Origin: JADJWR01 sp963847675
GTDB lineage: Bacteria > Pseudomonadota > Gammaproteobacteria > Burkholderiales > Burkholderiaceae_F
NCBI GenBank assembly: GCA_963847675.1
Contig: CAWKAP010000005.1
Span: 248,001-312,000, forward strand
Length of the DNA: 64,000 nt
Reading direction: 5' to 3'
In this document: in pieces, positions 25,578 through 35,028 of the stretch
Layout of the letters: each line of letters starts with the position of its first letter
How positions within the stretch are numbered: the stretch's first letter is position 1
Position numbers and translations under genes: made by a program
The notes under the pieces: generated by a model
The model's database searches: none
What the model saw: the letters and a program-made list of their open reading frames with translations, nothing else
What the model was told of the DNA's origin: nothing

Positions 25578-26461
25578 ATGACCTACTGCGTGGCAATGCA
25601 GCTCGACGCCGGGCCTGGTGTTCCTGTCCGACTCGCGGACCAACGCCGGCGTCGACCAGATCTCGACCTTCCGCAAGATGACCGTGTTCGAGCACCCGGG
25701 CGAGCGGCTGATCGTGCTGCTGACCGCCGGCAACCTCGCGATCACGCAGGCCGTGCGGCAGATCGTCTGCGAGCGCACCGGGCCGCACGACGACAGCGTG
25801 TGGAACGCGAAGAACGATGTTCGAGGCGGTGCGCGTGGTCGGCGAGGCGGTGCGCGAGGTGCGCATCGCGCGACGGCGCGGCGCTGAAGGACGCCGGCAT
25901 CGAGTTCAACTGCAACTTCATCTTCGGCGGGCAGATCCGCGGCGAGCAGATGCGGCTGTTCCACGTGTACGCGGCCGGCAACTTCATCGAGGCCACGCCG
26001 GAGAACCCGTACTTCCAGATCGGCGAGTCGAAGTACGGCAAGCCGATCATCGACCGCGTCATCAATCCGGCGACCGCGCTCGACGAAGCCGCCAAGTGCG
26101 CGCTGATCTCGATGGACTCGACGCTGCGCTCGAACATCTCGGTCGGCCTGCCGCTCGACCTGCTCGTCTACGAGGCCGAGGCGCTGCGGGTCACGCGTTT
26201 CGTGCAGATCGACCACGCGAACCAGTACATGCAGATGATCCGCAACACCTGGGGCGAGCGCCTGAAGCAGGTGTTCCAGGAGATCCCGGACCCGACCTGG
26301 CGCGACGAACGCCGCGCCGGAGCGCGCCGAGGCTGGAAACCGAGATCACCCAGCCGGTGCGCGCGCCGCTGCCGGCCAGCGTCGAAGGTCGATGTGCCCC
26401 GGAGACCGCGCCAAGTGCAGCTGGTCGCGCAAGGCGCCGCGTCGCGCCGGCGCCGCGCTGA
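25578..26461 (+). pseudogene. Anbu (proteasome-like/HslV-related) peptidase, frameshifted
   Basis: The start is clear (AAGGAG, then ATG; N-terminal MTYCVAMQLDAG). Conserved text is spread over three frames: VFLSDSRTNAGVDQISTFRK, then VLLTAGNLAITQAVRQ, MFEAVRVVGEAV, and RDGAALKDAGIEFNCNFIFG, followed by GNFIEATPENPYFQIGESKYG and DSTLRSNISVGLPLDLLVYE. Extra bases lie near 25611-25613 and 25816 and between 25858 and 25871; at least one more shift is needed before the end, since the main frame runs into the next gene. I set the end at the TGA at 26461, but the 3' end is uncertain. Anbu is an ancestral beta-type proteasome subunit whose N-terminal nucleophile normally follows the initiator Met (here Thr2). 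Confidence 0.8.
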
Positions 26462-26574
26462 GCGATGGCGGCCGCCGGCATCCGCCCGCGGCCGCCGGCA
26501 CGCCGAGTGCCTGTCCGCCGCAGTCGTCACGCTCGCGAGCGCCATCCTGCTCCATCCGATCGAGAGTTACCATC

Positions 26575-29500
26575 GTGTCGATCCACGTCGCCCTGAACCA
26601 CGTCACCGAGTACCGCTACGACCGCCGCGTCGGTCTGTCGCCGCAGGTGGTGCGGCTGCGCCCGGCGCCGCACTGCCGCACGCCGATCCTGTCGTATTCG
26701 TTGCGATCGAGCCCGAGCGGGCACTTCATCAACTGGCAGCAGGACCCGTTCGCCAACTATCTCGCGCGGCTGGTGTTCCCGGAGAAGACCGACCGGTTCC
26801 GGGTCACGGTCGACCTCGTCGCCGAGATGTCGGTCTACAACCCGTTCGACTTCTTTCTCGAACCGGCGGCCGAGAAGTATCCGTTCAGCTACGAGGCATC
26901 GCTGCGCCACGACCTTGCGCCGTATCTCGCGCGCGACGCGCTGACCCCGCGATTGCGCGATTTCCTGCAGTCGATCGACACTTCCGAGCAGCGCACGATC
27001 GACTTCCTGGTGACGCTGAACCAGCGCCTGCAGCGCGACATCCGCTACCTGATCCGCATGGAGCCCGGCGTGCAGACGCCGGAGCAGACGCTGGCGCTCG
27101 CCGCCGGCTCGTGCCGCGATACCGGATGGCTGCTGGTGCAGGCGTTGCGCCACCTGGGGCTGGCGGCGCGCTTCGTCTCCGGTTACCTGATCCAGCTGAA
27201 GCCCGACGTGAAGTCGCTCGACGGCCCCTCCGGGCGCGGAGCACGACTTCACCGACCTGCACGCGTGGTGCGAGGTGTACCTGCCGGGCGCCGGCTGGAT
27301 CGGGCTGGATCCGACCTCGGGATTGCTGGCCGGCGAAGGGCACATCCCGGTGGCCTGTACGCCGGAGCCGTCGAGCGCGGCGCCGGTCAGCGGCGAGGTC
27401 GACGAGTGCGAGGTCGAGTTCTCGCACGCGATGAAAGTGACGCGCATCTTCGAATCGCCGCGCGTGACCCAAGCCGTATTCGGACGAGCAGTGGTGCGCA
27501 GATCGTTGCTGTCGGCAGGAAGGTCGACGCGAGCCTCCGTGACGGCGACGTTCGGCTCACGATGGGCGGCGAGCCGACCTTCGTGTCGGTCGACGATCGC
27601 GATGGCGCCGAGTGGAACACCGCGGCGCTCGGACCGACCAAGCGCGGCTATGCCACGGAGCTCGTGCAGCGGCTGCGCGAGAAGTACGGTCGCGGCGGGT
27701 TCCTGCACTTCGGCCAGGGCAAGTGGTACCCGGGCGAGCAGCTGCCGCGCTGGGCGCTGTCCGTGCTCTGGCGCGCCGACGGCGAGCCGTGCTGGAACGA
27801 GCCGTCGCGCTTCGCCGACGAGCGCGAGCCGACGTCGTACACGGTGCGTGACGGGCGACGCTTCATCGAGGGGCTGACGCAGAGGCTCGGGCTGGAGAAG
27901 AAGTTCATCCAGACCGGGTTCGAGGACACGTGGTACTACCTGTGGCGCGAACGGCGGCTGCCGGTCAACGTCGATCCGTTCGACTCTAAGCTCGACGACG
28001 AACTCGAGCGCGCGCGGTTGCGGCGCGTGTTCGACCAGGGACTCGACAATGAAGTCGGCTACGTGCTGCCCCTGGGGCGCGTACCGCGCGCCGGCCCGGC
28101 CGGCCCCGGGTGGATCAGCGGCCCGTGGTTCTTCCGCGACGGGCGGATGTACCTGATGCCCGGCGATTCGCCGATGGGCTACCGGTTGCCGCTCGACTCG
28201 CTGCCCTGGGTGTCGAAGGGCGATTATCCGTACCTGCACGAGCACGATCCGTTCGCGCACCGCGCCCCGTTGCCGCTGCACGCCGACGTCCGCGCGCGGT
28301 ACGCGCCGCATGCGGTCGGCGGCGGATTCGCTGAAGGCGGCGCGGTGGCGATGCAGGCCGGCTTCGAGGGCGCGGCGGCGATTGAAGGCGCCGGCTCGGG
28401 CGTGGCCAGGGCCGCGGAGGCTGACCTTGCGCGCGTTCCGGCGCGCTTCGAGTCGGCCCATTGGATCGCGCGCACCGCGCTGTGCGTCGAGGTGCGCAGC
28501 GGCGTGCTGTACGTGTTCATGCCGCCGCTCGCGCAACTGGGCGATTACCTCGACCTGCTGGCCGCGGTGGAGGCGACTGCGGGCGACCTGGAAATGAAGC
28601 TGGTGCTCGAGGGCTATCCGCCGCCACGCGACCCGCGCCTGACGCATGCTGCAGGTCACGCCGGATCCGGGCGTCATCGAGGTCAACATCCACCCGGCGC
28701 ACGACTGGGACGAACTGGTCGACCACACCGAGTTCCTGTACGACGCGGCGTTCCAGACCCGCCTGTCGACCGAGAAGTTCATGCTCGACGGCCGCCACAC
28801 CGGCACCGGCGGCGGCAACCACTTCGTGCTCGGCGGCGCGACGCCGGCCGACTCGCCGTTCCTGCGCCGGCCCGACCTGCTCGGCAGCCTGATTGCGTAC
28901 TGGCACAACCATCCGTCGCTGTCGTACCTGTTCTCGGGGCTGTTCATCGGCCCGACGAGCCAGGCGCCGCGCGTGGACGAGGCGCGCAACGACCAGCTCT
29001 ACGAACTGGAAATCGCGCTCGCCGAGTTGTCGCGCATCGAGAAGACGAGAGCGCTCGCGGCGGAGCCGATGCACCGCCGTGGCTCGTCGACCGCGCGCTG
29101 CGCAACATCCTGATCGACGTCACCGGCAACACCCACCGCGCCGAGTTCTGCATCGACAAGCTCTACTCGCCCGACGGGCCGACCGGGCGGCTCGGGCTGC
29201 TCGAACTGCGCGCCTTCGAGATGCCGCCGCACGCGCGCATGAGCCTGGCGCAGCAACTGCTGCTGCGCGCGCTGGTCGCCCGCTTCTGGCACGAGCCGTA
29301 CACCGGGCGGCTGACGCGCTGGGGCACCGAGCTGCACGACCGCTTCCTGCTGCCGACGTTCGTCTGGATGGACTTCGAGGACGTGCTCGGCGAGCTGAAC
29401 GAAGCCGGCTACGCCTTCGATACGGCGTGGTTCGCGCCGCACTTCGAGTTCCGCTTCCCGCTGTTCGGCGAGGTGGCCGCGCGCGGCATCCACCTCGCCC

Positions 29501-29994
29501 TGCGCGGTGCGCTCGAGCCGTGGCACGTGATGGGCGAGGAGGGGGCGGCTGGCGCCACGGTGCGCTATGTCGACTCGTCGCTCGAGCGGATCGAAGTTCG
29601 CGCGAGCGGCCTCAACGAAAGCCGCTACGTGATCACGGTCAACGGGCAGGCGATCGCGCTGCAGCCGACCGGCCGCGCCGGCGAGTACGTGGCCGGTGTG
29701 CGCTATCGCGCCTGGCAGCCGGCCGCCGCGCTGCATCCGAGCATCGGCGTCCACGCGCCGCTGACCTTCGACATCGTCGACACCTGGAACAGCCGCTCGC
29801 TCGGTGGCTGCCAGTACCACGTTGCGCATCCGGGTGGCCGCAACTACGAGGTATTCCCGGTCAACGCCTACGAGGCGGAGAGCCGGCGGCTGGCGCGCTT
29901 CTTCCGCATCGGGCACACGGCGGGAAGGATGGACGTGCGCCACGCGCAGCCGAGCCGCGAGTTCCCGTTCACGCTCGACCTTCGTCGCACGTAG
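26575..29994 (+). pseudogene. Transglutaminase-like protease fused to DUF2126, frameshifted
   Basis: About 1,140 codons. The N-terminal transglutaminase-like part has MSIHVALNHVTEYRYDRRVG, the Cys motif AAGSCRDTGWLLVQALRHLG, and the His and Asp motifs DLHAWCEVYLPGAGW and GLDPTSGLLAGEGHIPVACT. DUF2126 follows (LTMGGEPTFVSVDD, FLHFGQGKWYPGEQLPRWAL, PDPGVIEVNIHPAHDWDEL, THRAEFCIDKLYSPD, FEMPPHARMSLAQQLLLRAL). Single extra bases sit at 27235, 27470, 27495 and 28645; a compensating change lies between about 29036 and 29060. The GTG at 26575 is the likely start. The protein is expected to act with the ATP-grasp/alpha-E pair, as ligase and peptidase sides of one pathway. Confidence 0.85.
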
Positions 29995-30010
29995 ACCGTA
30001 AGATCGTCGC

Positions 30011-32563
30011 GTGGCGAAGACGGGGACTCAGTCGGGCAGCAAGGCCGATCCGCGCGATATCGCGCTCGGGCTCGCGCTCGCCTCGGGCGACGGCCACTAC
30101 GACGAACTGCGCACGCCGGACGGCGGCTTGCGTCCTGCGTGGCAGCAGTTCTTCACGCACCTGGGGGCGACCGGCTTCGCCGATCTCGACCGCCGCGCCG
30201 CGATGCTCGCGCGGCAGATCCGCGACGACGGCGTTACCTACAACGTCTACCGACCCGACGGGGGCGCGCAGCGGCCGTGGTCGCTCGACCTGCTGCCGAT
30301 CATCATCGGTTCAGAAGAGTGGGGCCTGATCGAGCAGGGCATCACGCAGCGCGCGCGGCTGCTCAATGCGGTCATGCGCGATATCTACGGGCCGCAGCGG
30401 CTGCTGCGCGAAAGTTTCCTGCCGCCGGCGCTGGTGTACGGCCACCCCGGCTATCTGCGGGCGCTGGCCGGGCTGGTGCCTGCCGACGGTGTGTACCTGC
30501 ATATCGTGGCGTTCGACCTGGCGCGCGGCCCCGACGGCAGCTGGTGGGTGATCGGCCATCGTACGCAGGCGCCGTCCGGGCTGGGCTACGCGCTGCAGAA
30601 CCGGATGATCGTCTCGCGCCTGTTCCCGGAGGCCTTTCGCGAACTGCGCGTGCAGCGTCTTGGCGCGAGCTTTCGCAGCCTGCTCGACATGCTGTACCGG
30701 GCGAGCCCGGTCGGCGAAGGCGCGGCCCCCCGCGTGGTGCTGCTCACACCGGGACCGTACAGCGAGACGTACTTCGAGCACGTCTACCTGGCCCGGTACC
30801 TCGGCATCCCGCTGGTCGAGGGCGGCGACCTCACGGTGCGCGACGACCGCGTGTTCCTGAAGACGCTGCACGGGCTCGAGCGCGTGCACGGCATCCTGCG
30901 CCGTCTCGACGACGACTACTGCGATCCGCTCGAACTGCGCAGCGATTCGGCGCTCGGCGTGCCGGGCCTGCTGCAGGCGGTGCGCGCCGGCGAGGTGCTG
31001 GTCGCCAACGCCCTGGGATCGGGTTTCCTCGAATCGCCGGCAATCGCCGGCTTCCTGCCGGCGATTGCCCAGCGGCTGTTCGGCGAGAAGCTGGCGCTGC
31101 CCTCGCTCGCGACATGGTGGTGCGGCGAAGCGGCGGCCCTGGCGCAGGCGCTGCCGCAACTCGACCGGATGGTCGTCAAGCCGACCAGCGAGGCCCAGGC
31201 GCGAGCGCGGCAATGGGACACCGAGGTCGCCTCGCGCCTCGACCCGCCACGTCGCGACGAACTGGCGGCGCAGATTCGTGCCCGGCCGGACGATTACACG
31301 TTGCAGGACTACCTGCCGCTGTCGGAGGCGGCGATCTGGCGCGACGGCAGCCTGCAGCCACGCGCGGCGATGCTGCGCGTCTACGCGGTGGCCGACGGCG
31401 CCGGCGGCTGGCATGCGCTGCCGGGCGGTCTGACGCGGATCGCCGGAGACGAGCAGGTCGTGACGATGGCCCGCGGCGGCTCGAGCGTCGACACATGGGT
31501 CCTGGCGCGCGGTCCGGTCGAGGCCTTCTCGATGCTTCCCGGCCCGCTTTCGGCAGCAGCGCTGGACGCGGCGCGCCGGCCGGTCACCAGCCGTGCCGCG
31601 GAGAACCTGTTCTGGATGGGCCGCTACACCGAGCGGGCCGAGTTCGGCGTGCGGCTGGGGCGCGCCACGCTGGCGCTGCTCGGCGAGGACGCGGACGTTC
31701 CGCTGCCGCTGCTCGACACGGTGGCGCGGCTGGCGCTGCTGCAGGGCCTGGTTCCCGACGGCGTGCCGCTGCCGTCGCAGCGGCTTGCCGTGTTCGAGCG
31801 CACGCTGATCGCATCGCTGTTCGACGAACTCGACGGACGCAGCGTGGCGTTCAGCATCGCGTCGCTCGCCCGCGCCGGCGAGCAGATCCGCGAGCGGCTC
31901 TCGGCCGAGCACGTGCGGCTGATCGCGCAGACGCTCGCCGAGCTGCGCGCGGCGCGCGGGGCGGCGGCGGCCGACGGTGTGCTCACCGAAGACGAGGCGG
32001 TCGAGATGCTGCAGCAGCTCGAGCTTCGGCTGGCCGCGGTGACCGGCGCGCAGGCGGACCGCATGACCCGTGACGAGGGGTGGCGGCTGCTGACCGTCGG
32101 CCGCCAGATCGAGCGGCTGGCCACGCTCGCCGGCAGCCTGCAGGTGATGTTCGAGACGCAGCAGGCACTCACGGAAGAGGGCTTCGAACTGGCGCTGCAG
32201 CTCGCCGACAGCGTCATCACCTACCGTGCCAGGCACCAGCGCTGGCAGCACCCGGTCGCGCTGGTCGAACTGCTGGTGCGCGATCATTCCAATCCGCGCT
32301 CGCTGGCCTGCGTGGTGCGCACGTTGCGGCAGGAACTTGCGCAGCTGCCGGCGCCGCACGGCGACGAACTGCTGGCCCGGCTGGCGCCGACCGCGCAGTG
32401 GCCGTCGATCGAAGTGATGACCACGGCCGGCGCCGACGGCCACATGCACACGCTGCTCGAGCTGGTCGATTCGCTCGCGGCTGCCAGCATCGGTCTGTCC
32501 GAGTCGATCGGCAGCCGCTTCTTCAGTCACGCGGAGCCGGGCTTCCACATGGTGCGTGCATGA
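30011..32563 (+). CDS. Fused circularly permuted ATP-grasp and alpha-E protein
   Basis: The protein has 850 residues, all in one frame. The ATP-grasp half has LLPIIIGSEEWGLIEQGITQRA, LLNAVMRDIYGPQ, WWVIGHRTQAPSGLGYALQNR, VVLLTPGPYSETYFEHVYLA, and RLDDDYCDPLELRSDSALGV. The alpha-E half starts near residue 520 (TSRAAENLFWMGRYTERAE) and runs to the end (SDSV-type helices around YRARHQRWQHPVALVELLV). It is the fused, intact counterpart of the separate genes at 23089 and 24502. The start is GTG with no strong Shine-Dalgarno. Its stop overlaps the start of the transglutaminase gene (ATGA), so the two are translationally coupled. Confidence 0.9.
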   Translation: MAKTGTQSGSKADPRDIALGLALASGDGHYDELRTPDGGLRPAWQQFFTHLGATGFADLDRRAAMLARQIRDDGVTYNVYRPDGGAQRPWSLDLLPIIIGSEEWGLIEQGITQRARLLNAVMRDIYGPQRLLRESFLPPALVYGHPGYLRALAGLVPADGVYLHIVAFDLARGPDGSWWVIGHRTQAPSGLGYALQNRMIVSRLFPEAFRELRVQRLGASFRSLLDMLYRASPVGEGAAPRVVLLTPGPYSETYFEHVYLARYLGIPLVEGGDLTVRDDRVFLKTLHGLERVHGILRRLDDDYCDPLELRSDSALGVPGLLQAVRAGEVLVANALGSGFLESPAIAGFLPAIAQRLFGEKLALPSLATWWCGEAAALAQALPQLDRMVVKPTSEAQARARQWDTEVASRLDPPRRDELAAQIRARPDDYTLQDYLPLSEAAIWRDGSLQPRAAMLRVYAVADGAGGWHALPGGLTRIAGDEQVVTMARGGSSVDTWVLARGPVEAFSMLPGPLSAAALDAARRPVTSRAAENLFWMGRYTERAEFGVRLGRATLALLGEDADVPLPLLDTVARLALLQGLVPDGVPLPSQRLAVFERTLIASLFDELDGRSVAFSIASLARAGEQIRERLSAEHVRLIAQTLAELRAARGAAAADGVLTEDEAVEMLQQLELRLAAVTGAQADRMTRDEGWRLLTVGRQIERLATLAGSLQVMFETQQALTEEGFELALQLADSVITYRARHQRWQHPVALVELLVRDHSNPRSLACVVRTLRQELAQLPAPHGDELLARLAPTAQWPSIEVMTTAGADGHMHTLLELVDSLAAASIGLSESIGSRFFSHAEPGFHMVRA

Positions 32564-33447
32564 CGTTGCCCAGGCCGCTGCGCGTGGTGCACGAGACCGT
32601 CTACCACTACGCGCCGCGCGTCGACGTCGCCTACCACCTGGCCTGCCTGATGCCGCAGTCCGGCCATGCGCAGCAGGTCGCCGACGCGGAGCTTGCCGTC
32701 GAGCCGAAGCCGGCGCAGGAGGCGACCTCGACCGATTCCTTCGGCAACCTGCGGACCTATTTCGCGCTGTTCACCCCGCACGACGTGCTGCGCGTGCGCG
32801 CCGAGAGCCGGGTCGTCGTCACGCCGAGGTTCGATGATCTCGATCCCGAGCGCAGTGCACGCTGGGAAACCGTGCGCAGCACGTTGCGCTACCGCGTGCG
32901 CGCGCCGTTCTGGCCGGCGGCGGATTTCCTGTATGCGTCGCCCTTCGTGCCGATGCTCGACGAACTGCGCGCCTACGCGCAGCCGTCGTTTCAGTCCGGA
33001 CGCCGGCTCGTCGCGGGCGCGATCGACCTGATGCACCGGATCCACGCCGATTTCGACTACGAACCGGCCAGCACCTCGATCAGCACGCCATTGGAGGAGG
33101 TGTTCGCGCAGCGCCACGGCGTATGCCAGGACTACGCGCACGTGATGCTGGGCTGTCTGCGCGCGCTGGGTCTGCCGGCCGCCTATGTCAGCGGTTACCT
33201 CCTGACCCGTCCTGCGGCCGGCCAGCCGCGGCTTCTCGGCGCCGACGCCTCGCACGCGTGGGTCTCGGTCTGGTGCCCCCAGCTCGGCTGGATCGACCTC
33301 GATCCCACCAACGATCTCGTCGTCGGCACCTCGCACGTCACGCTCGCCGTGGGTCGCGACTTCGGCGACGTGACGCCGCTGCGCGGCGTGATCCGAGGCG
33401 GTGGCGAGCACACGATGCGGGTGGCGGTCAGCGTCTTGCCAGGGTAG
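32560..33447 (+). CDS. Transglutaminase-like peptidase with bacterial transglutaminase N-terminal domain
   Basis: The protein has 295 residues. The N-terminal beta domain (VVHETVYHYAPRVDVAYHLA, FGNLRTYFALFTPHDVL) is followed by the papain-like core with Cys189 (HGVCQDYAHVMLG), His232 (DASHAWVSVW) and Asp248 (WIDLDPTND), a complete triad. In this system such proteins are thought to be peptidases or amidases, not crosslinking enzymes. It overlaps the ATP-grasp/alpha-E fusion by ATGA. The two form the second, intact module, lacking DUF2126 and Anbu. Confidence 0.9.
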   Translation: MTLPRPLRVVHETVYHYAPRVDVAYHLACLMPQSGHAQQVADAELAVEPKPAQEATSTDSFGNLRTYFALFTPHDVLRVRAESRVVVTPRFDDLDPERSARWETVRSTLRYRVRAPFWPAADFLYASPFVPMLDELRAYAQPSFQSGRRLVAGAIDLMHRIHADFDYEPASTSISTPLEEVFAQRHGVCQDYAHVMLGCLRALGLPAAYVSGYLLTRPAAGQPRLLGADASHAWVSVWCPQLGWIDLDPTNDLVVGTSHVTLAVGRDFGDVTPLRGVIRGGGEHTMRVAVSVLPG

Positions 33448-33542
33448 GGCAGTCGCCCGTCCGCACTGTCAGCCCAGGCCGGTCGTCGCGCGTTAATGCG
33501 GCGCGGCCCGACGTGGGTCGCGTGGCGACCTGAGGAGCTGCC

Positions 33543-34814
33543 GTGATCGAATCCCTGCAATCGGTGTTTGCGTCCAGTCCGCTGCTCTCGGGCGGCACGA
33601 CGCTGGCGGTGATCGGCATCCTCGCCATGTGGCTGCGCGAGGTGCCGGCCAAGGTGGCGGCATGGGCCAAGCACTTCCTGGTGACCACGCTCGCCGTGGA
33701 CAGCCGCGACGAACTCATGTTTCCGGCACTGGTGGAGTACATGGACAGTCGCGACGTACTGCGCCGGATCAACAACTTCACCGTGCGCACGGTGCGCCAG
33801 CAGAGTTCCACCTATCAGAGCCTGCAGGACGAACTGCAGCAGGGCGGGCGGCCGACGGCACTGTTCTCGCCGGGCGAGGGGTTCCACCTGTTCGTGCTCG
33901 ACGGGCGGCTGATGTGGATGAAACGTGAGGTCCAGGTGGCTGCGGTCGTGGTCGAGAAGATCACGCTGTCCACCTTCGGCCGCGACAAGCGGCCGCTCGA
34001 GGCGATCGTCGAGGCGGCGATGAGTCACCGCATCGAGCGCGAGCTGAACCGCATCGCCGTCTACGTGCCGAGCCCGTACAACAACGAGTGGACGCGGGCG
34101 CGGCTGGGCAACAACCGCAAGCTCGATTCGGTGGTCCTCAAGGCGGGCCAGAAGGAAGCGGTGCTGGCCGACCTGGAGCGTTTCTTCGCCGCGCGTGAGC
34201 GCTACGAGACGCTCGGCATCCCATGGCGCCGCGGCTACCTGCTTTACGGTCCGCCGGGAACCGGCAAGACCTCGCTGGTCACCGCGCTCGCCTCGGAGCT
34301 GTCGCTGAACGTCTGCGTGCTTTCACTCGCCTCGCCCAACGTCACCGACGAGAAGATCGGCAACCTTCTGGCCAGCGTGCCGCGCCGCTCGGTGATCCTG
34401 ATCGAGGACGTCGACGCGTTCTTCCAGGCGCGCAGCAAGGCCGACGCCGGCGTCAGGGTGTCGTACTCGGGTTTCATCAACGCGTTGGACGGCGTCGCCG
34501 CGCACGAGGGCTCAGTCGTGTTCCTGACCACCAATCATCCGCAGCTGATCGACGAGGCGGCGATCCGCTCGGGCCGCGTCGATTTCCGCATGGAGCTCGG
34601 CCTGTGCGATGCAAGCCAGCTGGAGCGGATGTTCCGCAAGTTCTTCGACGACGAGACAGCCGCGGCGCGATTCGCCGGCGCCGTGGCGGCCGAGCGCTGG
34701 TCGCCGGCGCAGGTGCAGGAGCGGCTGCTCAAGGCGGCAAACGTCGACGAGGCGATCGGCCTGTTCGTCGAGTCGCCCTTGGCGGAGGCGGTCGAGCTGC
34801 GGCGCGCAGCCTGA
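33543..34814 (+). CDS. Bcs1-like AAA ATPase
   Basis: The protein has 423 residues. A single N-terminal membrane segment (about 18-31) and a BCS1_N-like region (LEAIVEAAMSHR, IAVYVPSPYNNEWTRARLG) precede the AAA core: PWRRGYLLYGPPGTGKTSLV (Walker A 236-243), VILIEDVDAFF (Walker B 284-294), SGFINALDGVAAHEGSVVFL and TTNHPQLIDEAAIRSGRVD. Mitochondrial Bcs1 moves the folded Rieske protein across the inner membrane. Bacterial relatives are widespread and uncharacterised, and no Rieske gene is nearby. GTG start with GAGGAG seven bases upstream. It stands alone between the transglutaminase gene and phaC. Confidence 0.88.
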   Translation: MIESLQSVFASSPLLSGGTTLAVIGILAMWLREVPAKVAAWAKHFLVTTLAVDSRDELMFPALVEYMDSRDVLRRINNFTVRTVRQQSSTYQSLQDELQQGGRPTALFSPGEGFHLFVLDGRLMWMKREVQVAAVVVEKITLSTFGRDKRPLEAIVEAAMSHRIERELNRIAVYVPSPYNNEWTRARLGNNRKLDSVVLKAGQKEAVLADLERFFAARERYETLGIPWRRGYLLYGPPGTGKTSLVTALASELSLNVCVLSLASPNVTDEKIGNLLASVPRRSVILIEDVDAFFQARSKADAGVRVSYSGFINALDGVAAHEGSVVFLTTNHPQLIDEAAIRSGRVDFRMELGLCDASQLERMFRKFFDDETAAARFAGAVAAERWSPAQVQERLLKAANVDEAIGLFVESPLAEAVELRRAA

Positions 34815-35028
34815 CCGAGGCGCAGAAGCAGAGGCCGGCGGACACCGAGCCCGCTGGCCCTCTCAATCCAGCGGCAGCTTCGGCCGGCCTTTATCGCTCC
34901 GCTCGCGACGGCCGTTGAGTGTCGTCAATGCGGCTCAGCGAGGAAGTTCCATGCTTTGCTCGTAAGTGCGGGCGATGCGCCGAAACGCGGCCCGGGTTGT
35001 CGGCGGCGTCCGAAACCGGAGTGTCGCC

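Noticed and set aside
26527..28989. Minus-strand open frame of about 820 codons opposite the transglutaminase-DUF2126 gene
   Set aside because: The plus strand carries clear family motifs; the minus frame has none and is an effect of codon GC bias.
30311..32548. Minus-strand open frame opposite the ATP-grasp/alpha-E fusion
   Set aside because: Same reasoning: no motif, biased composition, and a certain gene on the other strand.
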